NCBI RefSeq assembly: GCF_037975245.1
Contig: NC_092565.1
Coordinates: forward strand, 10,532,499 to 10,596,498
Reading direction: 5' to 3'
Source of the DNA: Apostichopus japonicus
Lineage: Eukaryota; Echinodermata; Holothuroidea; Aspidochirotida; Stichopodidae
DNA length: 64,000 nt
The notes below the pieces were generated by a model, which saw only the letters and a program-made list of their open reading frames with translations, was not told the origin of the DNA and did not search any database. Of this stretch, positions 14,201 to 37,400 are shown piece by piece. The position numbers and the translations under genes were made by a program. Every line of letters begins with the position of its first letter. The first letter of the stretch is position 1.

Positions 14201-14233
14201 CTTTGTGGTTTGCCCGTATAAGTCCAATAAGTT
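11219..14233. other. Non-coding; probable 5' region of the 369-aa gene
   Basis: No protein-like exon recognised. A minus-strand acceptor at ~11,280 means that at least one upstream exon is expected here. Read on the minus strand, a GC-richer patch at ~12,960–13,080 ends in an AAG|GTGTGA donor-like site and is a plausible first exon. A perfect CRE-like TGACGTCA lies at 13,968–13,975. Confidence 0.3.
13440..13560 (-). repeat. Possible tRNA-derived SINE remnant
   Basis: Read on the minus strand, 13,466–13,476 gives GGTTCGAATCC, a perfect RNA polymerase III B box, followed by a SINE-like tail. No convincing A box or cloverleaf is visible upstream, so this is not a functional tRNA. A degenerate SINE or tRNA fragment is the most economical reading. 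Confidence 0.35.
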
Positions 14234-14241
14234 CCATTGTC

Positions 14242-14615
14242 CAGTGGCGGAGCTAGGGGTATTGGTCAGGGGGGTCGAGAATAGTCTGTAGGGGCGCTTT
14301 CGACACTTTCTAAGCGGAGCGCCACCACAGGTTGGCGCGGAGCGTACAGAAATTTTATGAGTAAAGATACTCCCTAGATCGCCGGAAATGACCCTTTCCA
14401 GGCCTTGCTAATTTGCAGATAAACGAAGAATAAATAGGTGTCATCGCCAACAAAATGTGACAAATGTCAATAGGTAGATGAGAGCGCAATAAAAAAGTAA
14501 ATAATCGCGAATAAGTAAAAAGTTGTAAAAAGCGGAAAAGGGCGCCAGCAGTCCATTTGAGTCCGTCAGGGGGGGGGGGCACCCGCCCCCTGACTGTATG
14601 GACGCTCCGCCACTG
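14242..14615. mobile_element. hAT-type MITE, 374 bp, with 8-bp target duplication
   Basis: The ends are perfect 12-bp inverted repeats: CAGTGGCGGAGC at 14,242–14,253 and its complement at 14,604–14,615. Directly outside both ends is the 8-bp direct repeat CCATTGTC (14,234–14,241 and 14,616–14,623). An 8-bp target duplication plus a CAG-starting terminal repeat is the hallmark of hAT transposons. At 374 bp, with no transposase frame, it is a non-autonomous MITE. The interior is GC-rich with a C/G-run hairpin near the right end (about 14,569–14,592). Confidence 0.88.
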
Positions 14616-14623
14616 CCATTGTC

Positions 14624-16830
14624 TCTCAAAATGTTTCACCAACCCCACCCTACCTCCTTCGTCATATTTAACCCACTTCCCTTGCCCCTGTCTTGTCTCA
14701 GTCGGATTTATACTGGGTTCTATAATGCGGTAGACAATCAATTTACGAATGACAACTGGAGTTGAGGTTTCTGCGTAAGGTTAATCTTTCCTGGCAGGTC
14801 TTTGATTAGACTGTCTGTCGGTCTTCCTGATCCCGATTTTTCCATTAGTTTTACTATTTGGGGTCTGAACGTCCAGCCCGGCGTCACTTTTACATATTAA
14901 CTGACACAGGCAATAGCAGTGTTAACTTTTCATGTGCCAAACGAGTTTAACTGAGGGCGCTCTCAAACAAATATGTAACTCAGTCATAATTTTGTAAGGG
15001 AAATACAAGGTGTGTAGAACTTTCTCCCAGTATTGTGGAAAATCATACACCTCATTCGAAACTAGGTCAAATTAACGGCATTAGACGTTTCTTTTTGCGC
15101 GAGTCTTCACACCCTTTAAACCAGAATGAGATTAAAGGTTACTTCACCATTTATATTTATGAAATGAGACGAGTGACGAGAGAAAGAAAAGATAAGAGAA
15201 AATGTTATGTTACCAGTGTTACTGGTACCCCTGTTATATTCAAGTTTGACCTGATTCTGTTATTGGACAAATATCTTCTTCAGCACTGATGCAACTTTAC
15301 TTCCTGATGCCCCATTACATATACTAACATTTCTTACATAGAGAGTACCATGTGATGTAGATCTGGCTGTGCACTTACTAACATACACAGATTATGGATA
15401 GGTTTACAATATACTCTTTGTCACATCACTTACTCTAGGGGCTGACTGCATTTTCTTAAGATGTGGCACCTTTATGAAATTTGGCAGTCAATCTTGTACT
15501 TACAATCATATCAATAAATCACGACACCAGTTTTTACCTATTCTCAAAATTGAAAAGACTTCAAAAGATTTCGGACATTGTTTTCCCCCCTTACGGCAGT
15601 AACAGTCACCTGACCAGACAGGACAAGAAAACTACTGGGAATTAATCAATGTGACCTTTGAAATGAATTCCTTTCTTGTGGCATAACAAAAAATAAAATA
15701 TATAGATTTATAACTACATACTTACAGCACAAATATTACCCTTACAAATATCACAATGCATTGCATATTTATGAGCTACCCCTAGAAACAAATGTAGGAG
15801 AACAGGTCACCTATTGAGTAAACAGCTGCTGCACACATATTAGTCACATGAACAGGTTAACCCCTTTAAAAACTCCTCAAATAATATTCTGGTTGTCTTG
15901 CTGCATGATGAAGGCCTGACATTGGACTGACCCCCTAAGATACACAAGGCAGCTCACAAAGAATGAATGCTCCCATGCCATTAATGGCAGACAATTATCT
16001 TAAAGTTACCAACACACTCTGAATTAAAACAATATCTTAAAGACAAAACTATTCCACACTATCTTGGCCCTAACTCAAAATATGGTTGATTGAATGTAAT
16101 TGTTCTTGGCTAGCTAAACAAGTAGATCACAGAAAGTGATCTGTGATGTCATAAGAGCAGATGCTCTTTAAATGCTTTTACTTTCCTATTTTAATCTATC
16201 TGACTAATTTATCCTTGAAAATGTTTGATACATTTGGAACTTTAGCTTAACTGTTAATGTTCCTATCTGGTTAAGAATTTCATCCAAATGCAACTTTTTC
16301 ATGCAAAAATAGTTACGTTACTATGCGGATGAATGATTTAAATATTACAAAGAAATAAAAAAAAAATTCTTTGACTCAAAGCTATGACGACATCTTTCCC
16401 TCTGTCATTGCCAGATGCATTCACACAAATATTAAACAAATTACATGGATTTTTCATCGCACAAAAAAATATCAATAAAATTACATGGATTTTTCATCGC
16501 ACGAAATGCTAGGATGTGGTTTTTGATCTAAAGATGTTGAATTTTTTTGTGAGCAAAGTTTGTTAACCCATCAGCTTCAGCCATGGAAATGTATCTATGA
16601 AACTCTATTAGCACTGGTTACTAAATGAGCAGGTCAGAATCTTCCATCCGGCTTTTTGCACTGATCAAACAGTCTGCTAAGTACAATAACTATGTATGAT
16701 TTGCGGTCTGATTACTACTTTTGCAATGAGTTGTCAATTGTCCTTGAGATCTAATGCAACAACCAAAAGCTGTATCTTTCCTTTGCATGCAAATATCTGT
16801 TTTGAAAGGAGAAATGAAACCCATTATTGT
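14624..16830. other. Intergenic, no gene seen
   Basis: AT-rich sequence between the MITE and the 3' end of FIGNL1. The only structure noted is a ~30-bp direct repeat (ATTACATGGATTTTTCATCG) at about 16,440–16,500. No supportable exon on either strand. Confidence 0.45.
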
Positions 16831-16836
16831 TTTATT
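16831..16836 (-). promoter_or_regulatory. Candidate FIGNL1 polyadenylation signal
   Basis: TTTATT on the plus strand reads AATAAA on the minus strand, about 175 bp downstream of the FIGNL1 stop codon. It is the nearest canonical hexamer I found; the cleavage site is not determined. Confidence 0.4.
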
Positions 16837-17010
16837 AAATTTTGGTGGTGAAAAACTTAAGTACTTTCTTTACCTTTTTCATCTACTTTGCATCTACTTA
16901 CAGTAGATATATGTACTTTAAGATTGATTACCTAATGCAATGTCTCTGAAATAACTAAAATATTTCTTTGTGAATATATTTCTTCCTTCTCCTATCTTTA
17001 CATTGACTTA

Positions 17011-28745
<11,735 letters not shown>

Positions 28746-30054
28746 CAAACCTGCCAAATTTAATGAAAGGCAATTTCTTGCTGTCAACCACTGAACCAGA
28801 TCATGATTTGATGTCAAAGTTTATTTGATAACATTTAAAGTAACACTACTGTACTCACAAGAATTCCAAGTTTTGACCGATGTTGCCGACATTCTGGTTT
28901 CTTGCACTGACTGTGATACTGCCTACATGTATGATATTATATTTCAATACAAGCCCAACAATTAGCCTATGAAACTTCAAAGTACTGAGTATTTTGTAAA
29001 CATACCTATGAAGTAGGATAGGCCTAGTCTAGGAATCGGATCTGTAGAACCAGAACTGAAATATTGTGGCAATTTTAGCAATATACACCTACATAAAGTT
29101 ACTTACGCATTGACGGTAAAAAGGTTAACAAACACCAAATTTAAAAAAATCGGACAATGCAAGAAGAACTTGAATCAAAGTTTCGTCTGCTGTTTAATTA
29201 CGAGATGATGCGTGTAGTACTAACTACTAATGCATTTTTATTTCTCGCGCGAAAAGTACATAGCGCCGTCAATTTAGAGGTAGCACAATGGAAAGAGTTT
29301 CCCCAACTCAGGGGAAGTAATGCATACCAGCGTTCGCTGTTGCTGTGAGAAACCAAACCTACTCTTCACATTTTCCTAAATTTTAAACTAGCTAGAAAGG
29401 TTTGTTCAGGCAAAATTTTCCGCAACAAGTAAGAGAACAAATCATCTCAAAGATTTCAGTTGAATAGCATGTCTCTTCGTTTGTAAATGAAACTATGCCT
29501 GCATTAGGCCTGAGATTATGTACGCTCAAGTTGTTGCATAGGCTAGCTTTGGGCCTAGACTTGGTTTTACTGTGTAAACGTATTGTGATCAAGCGTAATA
29601 TAGAATATTATTAGAGTAATGCCGAGGTGTATCAATTCCGCTGAGGACAGGTTCCATTGTCATTTTTCTTTAAGACTAGTAAGGTGAAACAGTGAACTAT
29701 TTCACCTTTATATTGCATGAGTAATCCAAATTTGGATGAAAACATTGACAGAGACTATATCAGTATAATCTTGGTTAAGTTAGGCATAAGTTAGCCCTTC
29801 AATTTATGCTGGACAAAGATTATGTGCAAGCAATCATTCACAACCTCGCCTGTAGCCCCCATTCCCTGCTGTACCTTATAGTTTTGAAATATTTACATTG
29901 AATTACACATAAAATAGATTATACTGTTAGATGGTTAACTTATAACTTACTGTTGATAAATCCAATTAAATCATCAGTTACTCATGGCCTTTTGAACTAA
30001 ATAACATGATTTATGATAGTATAAATGATAACCCATCACATTCTTTCTTTACAG
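28746..30054. promoter_or_regulatory. Intergenic region between FIGNL1 and BBIP1 (head-to-head)
   Basis: The coding starts of FIGNL1 (minus) and BBIP1 (plus) face each other across 1.3 kb. Both coding exons begin just after acceptor-like sites (28,752 and 30,054), so the first non-coding exons and both promoters must lie in this interval. It is a candidate bidirectional promoter. No TATA box or core element can be assigned with confidence. Confidence 0.4.
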
Positions 30055-30075
30055 GGTATTTAGAGGAACTTCACC

Positions 30076-30306
30076 ATGCAGGAAGATAAGACTCGCTTCA
30101 AGGAGGTTTTACCGAAACAGGGACTTCTCTATCGAGAAGATCAAGTGTCTGTCATCCTTTGTAAGCCCAAAGTCTTGCCGCTTAAATCTGTCACTCTTGA
30201 GAAACTAGAGAAGATGCAGAAAGATGCACAGGAGAAAATTAAAGAGCAAGAAAACTCATCAATGGTCCTGGGAGATTCCCTAGCTGGGTCTCAATTACAG
30301 TCCTAA
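30076..30306 (+). CDS. BBIP1: BBSome-interacting protein 1 (BBIP10/BBS18)
   Basis: The 76-aa product matches the BBIP1 family: the central segment [19 protein letters not shown] followed by [20 protein letters not shown] is diagnostic. After it comes a short Lys/Glu/Gln-rich helix and a variable tail. BBIP1 is the smallest subunit of the BBSome, the coat-like complex that moves membrane proteins in and out of cilia. It is needed for BBSome assembly and has been linked to microtubule acetylation. Its length is normal for the family (~70–92 aa). The coding region is a single exon, preceded by an acceptor (TTCTTTACAG ending at 30,054) and 21 nt of 5' UTR; an upstream non-coding exon is implied. 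The ATG at 30,076 has ACC before it, a good initiation context. Confidence 0.93.
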   Translation: MQEDKTRFKEVLPKQGLLYREDQVSVILCKPKVLPLKSVTLEKLEKMQKDAQEKIKEQENSSMVLGDSLAGSQLQS

Positions 30307-30890
30307 TGCCGTATACATACAACCAAAGAATGATTGTGAAGATGTCATTACGAGGAAACTGAACAAGATGTGCCTTGATGTCGTGGCAGCTTCTCAAAGT
30401 AGTGAAGAATAGTGGCACAGTGTCCATTCAAGAAAAGAAGTGTGTGATATTAGGAAAGAGGAAATGACTTTTCCAGTCTAAAATCTTTTACATGCTCCTA
30501 AAGTCTGACATGATAGGTCACTTGTCACTCAAGTTCATACGTAATGGAATCCATTATTGTAGAACTATAGTGACCAAAACACTGGTTTGGAACATTCAAA
30601 CAGGTATTCCAACATAACATTCGCAGTTTGTAGGTTGCACTATGTCAACTTTGGAAAATGCAGACACATTTTTTGTTTGTAACTGAGGCAAAATCATTTG
30701 TGTTTACAATTTTGGAATTGAATTTATGTTAAATTAAATTTAACAGTACAGTACTGCATGTACAGTATCTATGTTGCTACATAATTCTCTTTTTGTGAGC
30801 AGAGATGTGCATTTTGTTGCTGGACATTTTCAGTGATTTCAAGGTCATCAATGCTATTACCACAAAATTTTAACATGCTGAGAATTTGAA

Positions 30891-30896
30891 AATAAA
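30891..30896 (+). promoter_or_regulatory. Candidate BBIP1 polyadenylation signal
   Basis: AATAAA about 585 bp downstream of the BBIP1 stop. A second AATAAA lies at 31,011–31,016. Either could end the transcript. Confidence 0.35.
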
Positions 30897-30899
30897 TCA

Positions 30900-33800
30900 A
30901 AAATAATGTTCTGGTGGTTCTTACCCAAATCTTTCTTAGACAGTGACAATGTTAGATTGAAATGTTCTTTTAGCCAAAGTTAACATCTCATAAAGGTTGA
31001 AAGTGCTTTAAATAAAATAACTGGGTATATCTTGCAAAACAATGCATCGATCATTCCTTGAATTGCAAAATGATGAAATGGAAGTTGATTTCAGTCTTGT
31101 ATTGCTAGCAGATTGGAATGATTTTGGCCAAAAGACAAATTTCACAGCTTAAAATAAATACCATGAATGAGGTATTGTGGCTTCATTTGATTTGATATAA
31201 TGGGAAGTGTTCTGAGATTATTTAATTAGTAATGAAACAATTCAAGTGAAAAGATATTAATTAATACTGTATTTGGTTTTGTAGTTTTTATAATTTGATA
31301 CGGTCATACTGTACTCAACTGTTTAAAGAAATCTTAAAGGTATGGTAAATATGGGATGTTTGTTTTCAGTCCACTTAAATTGCACGAGTAGTTAATGGAG
31401 AATTTGGGTATGAGGTTGGCAAAATAAACAAAATGAGACATTTTAAATTTGTGTGACACAAAATTATATGAGTAAAATAATTAATAACTGGTAAACCATG
31501 AGTAAAACACATGAAAAGCTTAGTTACAAGGAAAGACATCCAGTTAAAAGGTGTAGTAAATATTAAATGAATTTGTGAGATCAACTGTATCCAAACTATC
31601 AACCTAACTCAAAATGCAGTTACACTGTCTCAGACCAGAGTATGCTCTTTTTGACATGAAGTGACTTTTCATTCTTGTAAAGTAAGCAAATTCTTAGCAG
31701 CATACCTGGGTCGGTTTATTAGGCAATCAACCATAAGGGTTGAGTTTTGCAATCCTGTTTTCTGTTTTTTATAGTATTTATTTTTTATTGTTAACTTCTG
31801 TATCTTTGCTGTTTTAGATTTGTTATGGTAAACATTTTAGTTGCTTCTGTAGTCAGCTATTTTTCTTTTTAGTCTAAGTGGACTTAGTCACCTTGATCTG
31901 GTCGTAGCACTCATATGCATATATATTTATTACACTCTGTCTGGTTAATTTTATATATTGGCAATCCAAATTTCCAGTTGTGAACATGAGAATGATTATA
32001 GAAATCATGTAAAAATTGTTGTGCTTATGGTATCATTTCTTTAAATGTATTGAGTACTTAAAAATTTACTTGCAAAATTATTGGATTAAGTTGACACATA
32101 TAAAGAAATGAAAAACATTATTAGATACACAACTGTGTGTGGTCCAACAAACTATACATATTAAAAAAAAAAATTGTTTGTTTGCAGGTGTCAATTGAAG
32201 GATAATTAACATTGGGTTTCAACGGACAATTCTTCATCGAAAACCTATTGTAATGCCAAAATTATTATCAAGTTGAACTTAAAGCAGCTTTCCAGACATT
32301 AAAAGGCACACAAAATGAAACATTGAATATCAATACAGTCAATGAAATATTTTTCAAACTGATTAACATCAAAGGGTTGTATAGGTAGAGTTAACATATA
32401 CAGTACACCATGTGTAACCATAGGTAAGATAGTGGGTGTTATGGGAGACTTATGGTCGATTCTTGTTGATTGGCAATTACAACATATATGAAAGGAAGTC
32501 TAGCCTATGTACCCCTAACTTGTTCTGTAGGAACCATGAAACAGTATTTGTAGGTGGGGAATTCACTGATAGGGCGAAGAACTCTAGTGTCCGTCCTTGG
32601 AGTCACCATTAAGTAATGAATACCACCGAAAACTACGTCGATTGACAACCTTTTGGGTAATTTTACACAGGCTTGCGAAGTCGATAATCCGATCCCCAAA
32701 TTTAAAGCTGATCTAGCCTAGAGTCGATTATCTTATGTACAGAAGATCAGTTGGCGTGCCATAGCAAACGAATCAAAAGTGAGTTGTGTTGAATTTCAGT
32801 GGTTGTTATCCTTTACGCGCAACTTTAGTGTTATGAAAACTGGTGGATCCCCTGATCAATCATAGATGTAACCTATACATATGCAGTACCTGAAGTTCCC
32901 TAACGTTAGGAAATGCTGGCTTTGACCGGAAAATAAAACAGCCAAGAAGCGGTAGTAAGCGTTGTTTTTCACCAACGATGCATCATAGAAAAATGGTTGG
33001 TATATCAGGCATTAGTAGAGCATGTAATTCGCTATTCATCATGTTAGGGACATATTAGCTTCCATATTTCCCCAACTAGCGATAGCGGACTGCCTAGGGT
33101 CAGTCATAATTCACCTTTAGCTTAACGTTAGCCCTAGCCTAGGCCTAAGGTTAGACTCGACAAAGTTATTAGAGGCCAAAGCAAAGATCATGGGCATGTA
33201 CCAGCCTACGTACTACTAGTAAGTAGTAGAATGGTGGGCTCATAATTGATGCACTTAAGCCTTGATCAACGATGTCTATCAAGGAAAAGTCCAAATCGCT
33301 CAACTGTATGTGTTTTTCAAATGTGTGGTTCCTCAACTGTAACTTTTGTTTAAGTAAACATCAATCGACTCTGAATGCTGTTAGTCTAAGACAGGTCAGG
33401 TCCCAGAGAGTAGTGTTATCATGCTGAGGTTATATTGGTTATATTTAGGGAGTAAGATTTCTAAATCCCAAAATATGTGCAAAACTGGGGTGCAAAACTG
33501 GTGTTAAAAGCTTAAAACACACAAATTGATCAGCACATAGCTGAAATGGATTCAAACTCATGAAATATGTTACTCTGCTTTGCTGCAAAAAGTTAAGGTT
33601 GCCTGCTATATCGTTGCTAGTAATATTGAAGGTGCTTTAATAACAAAGGTGCGTAAATTATGAAGCCTTTACTATACTACTAGTCCAGCGAAACATCAAT
33701 GACTAATTTTTTCCAAGTCTCAGCTAGCCTGAAAGAAATATACATAGGTCTCTCTCTAGCATGATATAATTTAAAGACATGCATGATGTGCCCTCTAGAC

Positions 33801-34362
33801 TCAGATTCCATTGGAACCACATTAGTCGTCTAGTTAAAAAAAAAACTTGGAAGATAGGTTCCAAACAGATAGATTATCCTGTCAATAGGTATGTTGTACT
33901 AAATTTAGCAGATCTATACAGAGATATTCTTGAGAATAAGGAGGAGAAATTTTAAGAAGCAAAATGGTAAGTGTAAACTGCCTGCAAGATCTTAAATTGC
34001 GCAATTTGTGGTAAAATTTGGAACTTATTTACAAAGAATTGAGGCCCCTCCAGCTACAGGCCTGCCCAGTCAGATATTCTGGGCCTTATGCCTCAGCCCC
34101 TCCTATAGGCCTGCCCAATCTGGGTATATATATAGTGCATTTTGTTTTTTCTCTTTGGGCCTGGAAGAAAATTAATTGAGAACTCCTGCACTGGAGGAAA
34201 GAAAGAATGTGGAAATTTGGACTCCATGGGAAATGACGCAGCTAACTTAAGAATGCACTGTGTTGTAGAAACTGTGTATTATAGATCACCTTATAGTTAG
34301 GACTAATTTTCAAGTAAAGCTCTGGAAACACATTTCAATATCATTTATGTATCTCCACACAG
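30900..34362. other. BBIP1 3' flank and SLF2 5' region, no gene seen
   Basis: An acceptor (ATCTCCACACAG, ending at 34,362) precedes the SLF2 start, so at least one non-coding SLF2 exon and its promoter should lie here, probably in 32,700–33,900. A 64-codon minus-strand frame at 32,505–32,699 has somewhat coding-like composition but no recognised family or splice context. Confidence 0.35.
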
Positions 34363-34409
34363 GGAAAAACGTGACCCTCATAGTAACACTCTGGGAGACA
34401 CATTAAAAC

Positions 34410-37400
34410 ATGGATCAGAAAAAGGATCAATTGGGTGGAAGTGTCCAGATGGTACCAACTATCATTCAGTCAACAGGCCACAGGGGGCCCCCAGCTATTT
34501 CAAGGAGGGCTGATAGTGAAAACTTGATCGTTGTACCGTTAGCGTCCCAGAATCAAATTCAGGAGAAGAGACCTATGCCATTTAACAATGCACCCGCGGC
34601 ATCAGCAGGCCACGGTATTCCAGTTTTGGGGGCACCAAGCAATGTTATGGCATTGCCACAGCCCACTGCAGTGGAACCTTCACACAGCTCCAGTGTAAAG
34701 CAAGCGGTTCCGATGACTTCTGTTAGTCCATCATTGACTAGTCCAACTACAGGGGGTCGGCTGATTGATAGTAGTAACCAGTCCAACAGTAACCATTCAA
34801 AGCTGGGAGTAACTTGTTTGGGGCAGTCTAAGACATTGCATGGTAACATCTCAGGTGTGAAACCACTTAAAACTATTAATATCACTTCTTGCCACAATGA
34901 CAATCCTCCCACACAGTCACATGTCGCGGTCGGGTCGTCTCGAAAACCTGCCGAAGAGAACGTCCATGCTTCGAAGAGAGCAGCCCAGCAATTGCCAAGT
35001 CCTAGAAGTAGAACACATATTTCACCTGATATTCACCCGAAATCACAACATTCTGTTTCCTCGGTGACAACTGTTTCGGATCCAAACCATAAAGGTCTTT
35101 CCGTTGTGCCAACAAGGTGCTCGCCGAAATCTTCTGTCCAAGACAAGGAAAAGAAACGAGAAACGCCAACTGTGGTCACTTTGAAAAATGCACTTTCAGA
35201 TCTAAGCGTGGCTATTAAGCTATATACAAAGACGAAAGATGGGAAAAAAGATAGTGTACCTACAAAGCATTCAGGGGTTCCTAAAGAAACTCATCAAAGT
35301 GTTGATAAAGAAGTGAAGTCAGGTGTTAGAATTACAGAATCCAGTAGAACTGTCTCTTCGACAAATGATATGGGAAGGAAACCAACTGTAAACTCTGATA
35401 CAGATCACCACCTTCTAAAAGCTGATAGACTGCAACCTCTGGTGCCTGGCTCAATGCCGGCCGGGAGCAAAAAAGTACCAATTTTGGGCCTGCATCCTCT
35501 GCAGCAGGTGACCAATACCAGTCCATATAAAAGCCCAATAGTTCAACCTAATGTGCGGAGGAAACTAATGGTAATGTCTAATACCGATCGCCACCCTCTA
35601 AAAGCTGATAGACTATTGCAACCTGAGATACCTGCGTCTATGCCGGCAGGGAGTAAAATGATTCCGATTTTGGGCCCACACCCTCAGGTGACCATACCTA
35701 GCCCATCTAAAAGCCCAAAAGTCCAACCTGATGTGGGAAGGAAACCAGTGGTAAAGTCCGATGCAAATCACCACCTTTTAAAAACTGATAGACTATTGCA
35801 ACCTGTGGTGAATGAAGCTATGCTGGCAGGGAGTAAAAAAATACCGATTTTGGGCCCACATCCTCTGCAGCAGGTGACCATACCCAGCCCATCAAAAAGC
35901 CCAAAAGTCCAACCTGATGTGGGGAGGAAACCAATGGTAAAGTCTGATGCAAAAAACTTAAAAACTGATAGCCTATTGCAACCTGTGGTGCATGAAGCTG
36001 TGCTGGCAAGGAGTAGGCAAATGCCTCTTTTGGGCTCTCATCCTCTGCAGCAGGTGACCATACCCAGCCCATCTAAAAGTCCAAAAGTCCAACCTGATGT
36101 TGGAAGGAAACCAGTGGTAAAGTCTGATACGACTCACCACCTTTTAAATACTGATAGCCTATTGCAACCTGTGGTGCATGAAGCTATGCTGGCAGGGAGT
36201 AAGCAAATGCCACTGTTGGGCTCTCATCCTCTGCAAGCTCAGGTGACCATTCCAAGTCCATCCAAAAGTCCACAAGGTACCAGATCAATAGCTAGAGATC
36301 CAAGGTTGTCCTCCAAAATGTACAGCAGTGTTCTTGCAGACAAGCAGCCTAGTACCATCCCTGCTGTGGGTATTGAAGATGTTGGCCATAGCAGCACATC
36401 CAGCAATCAGAGAGGGTCGTCTTCGTCCCATAGCAGGGCCCAGATAGTCACTGTACCATTGCCAAAGAGGTCCAGCCCTCAGCAGAGAAGAGGCCCTGAT
36501 TCTGCCAGGTTCGTTTCTAAAGGAAGCAATTATCACCTGATTGGCAGTGGTGAATATATGAACTCAAAGCAAACAATTGAGAAGAAAGGTGAGGTGATGG
36601 TGTATCAACAATCTAGTTGTCCCAGAAAAGTAGGAATCGCTGGTTTTACAGGATTACTCTCGGTGAGCGAAAATAGTGGAGCCACTTCATTGCACGGTGT
36701 ACCTCCCACCCACGTTGGAGCACCGGTGAAAAACGTATCAGGATTAAAACACATTGGCAATCATAAATTGTCTCCTCTATCTGAGGTTGGACATGTGGAA
36801 ACTTCTAAACAACTTGAAGCAGACAATAATCAGGTATCTAAAGTAGCAGATTCACCAACCAAAGGCAAGAAAGGTGAACCTCACAGAGAGAATTCCACCA
36901 GTCCTCAGAGTACCGCAAGCAAGCCGAGCTCCAAAGGGCAACGGACAAAATTTCAGAAGAGCAGGACTTCCGTCCATCTCAAGAAGCAACCATCTTTTTC
37001 AGAGCTTATGCAGATCGCATCCAAAAATGCAGGTAAAGGGAAACCAGATAGTTCTGAGAATCTGAAAGATTCTCGAAAGAGAAGGCATTCAGATGGACAA
37101 ATAAACAGGTATAAAATCCCAGAGGTAAGTCCTACTAAAATGTTTCCAGAAGTGTCGGTCTTGCTGAAAAGACAGAAACTGGGAAAGCTGCCAGAAAGTA
37201 ATGAAATGCCTGACAAATGTGAAGCTATTTGCAGTGGGGATGATCAGAGAGACAATAGTGCAGTTACAGAAAAGACTATAAACACATTGGAAAGCATGGA
37301 CAACAGAGCGAATGCTTCTGGTGCAATCTCGGGAGACAAGATCCAGCTATCATCGGAAAGTAAAACTGAAGTTAAGAATCCACCTGTTCCAGATCTACCT

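Noticed and set aside
29157-29348. 63-codon plus-strand frame between FIGNL1 and BBIP1
   Set aside because: No family match and no conserved sequence features; BBIP1 coding clearly begins at 30,076.
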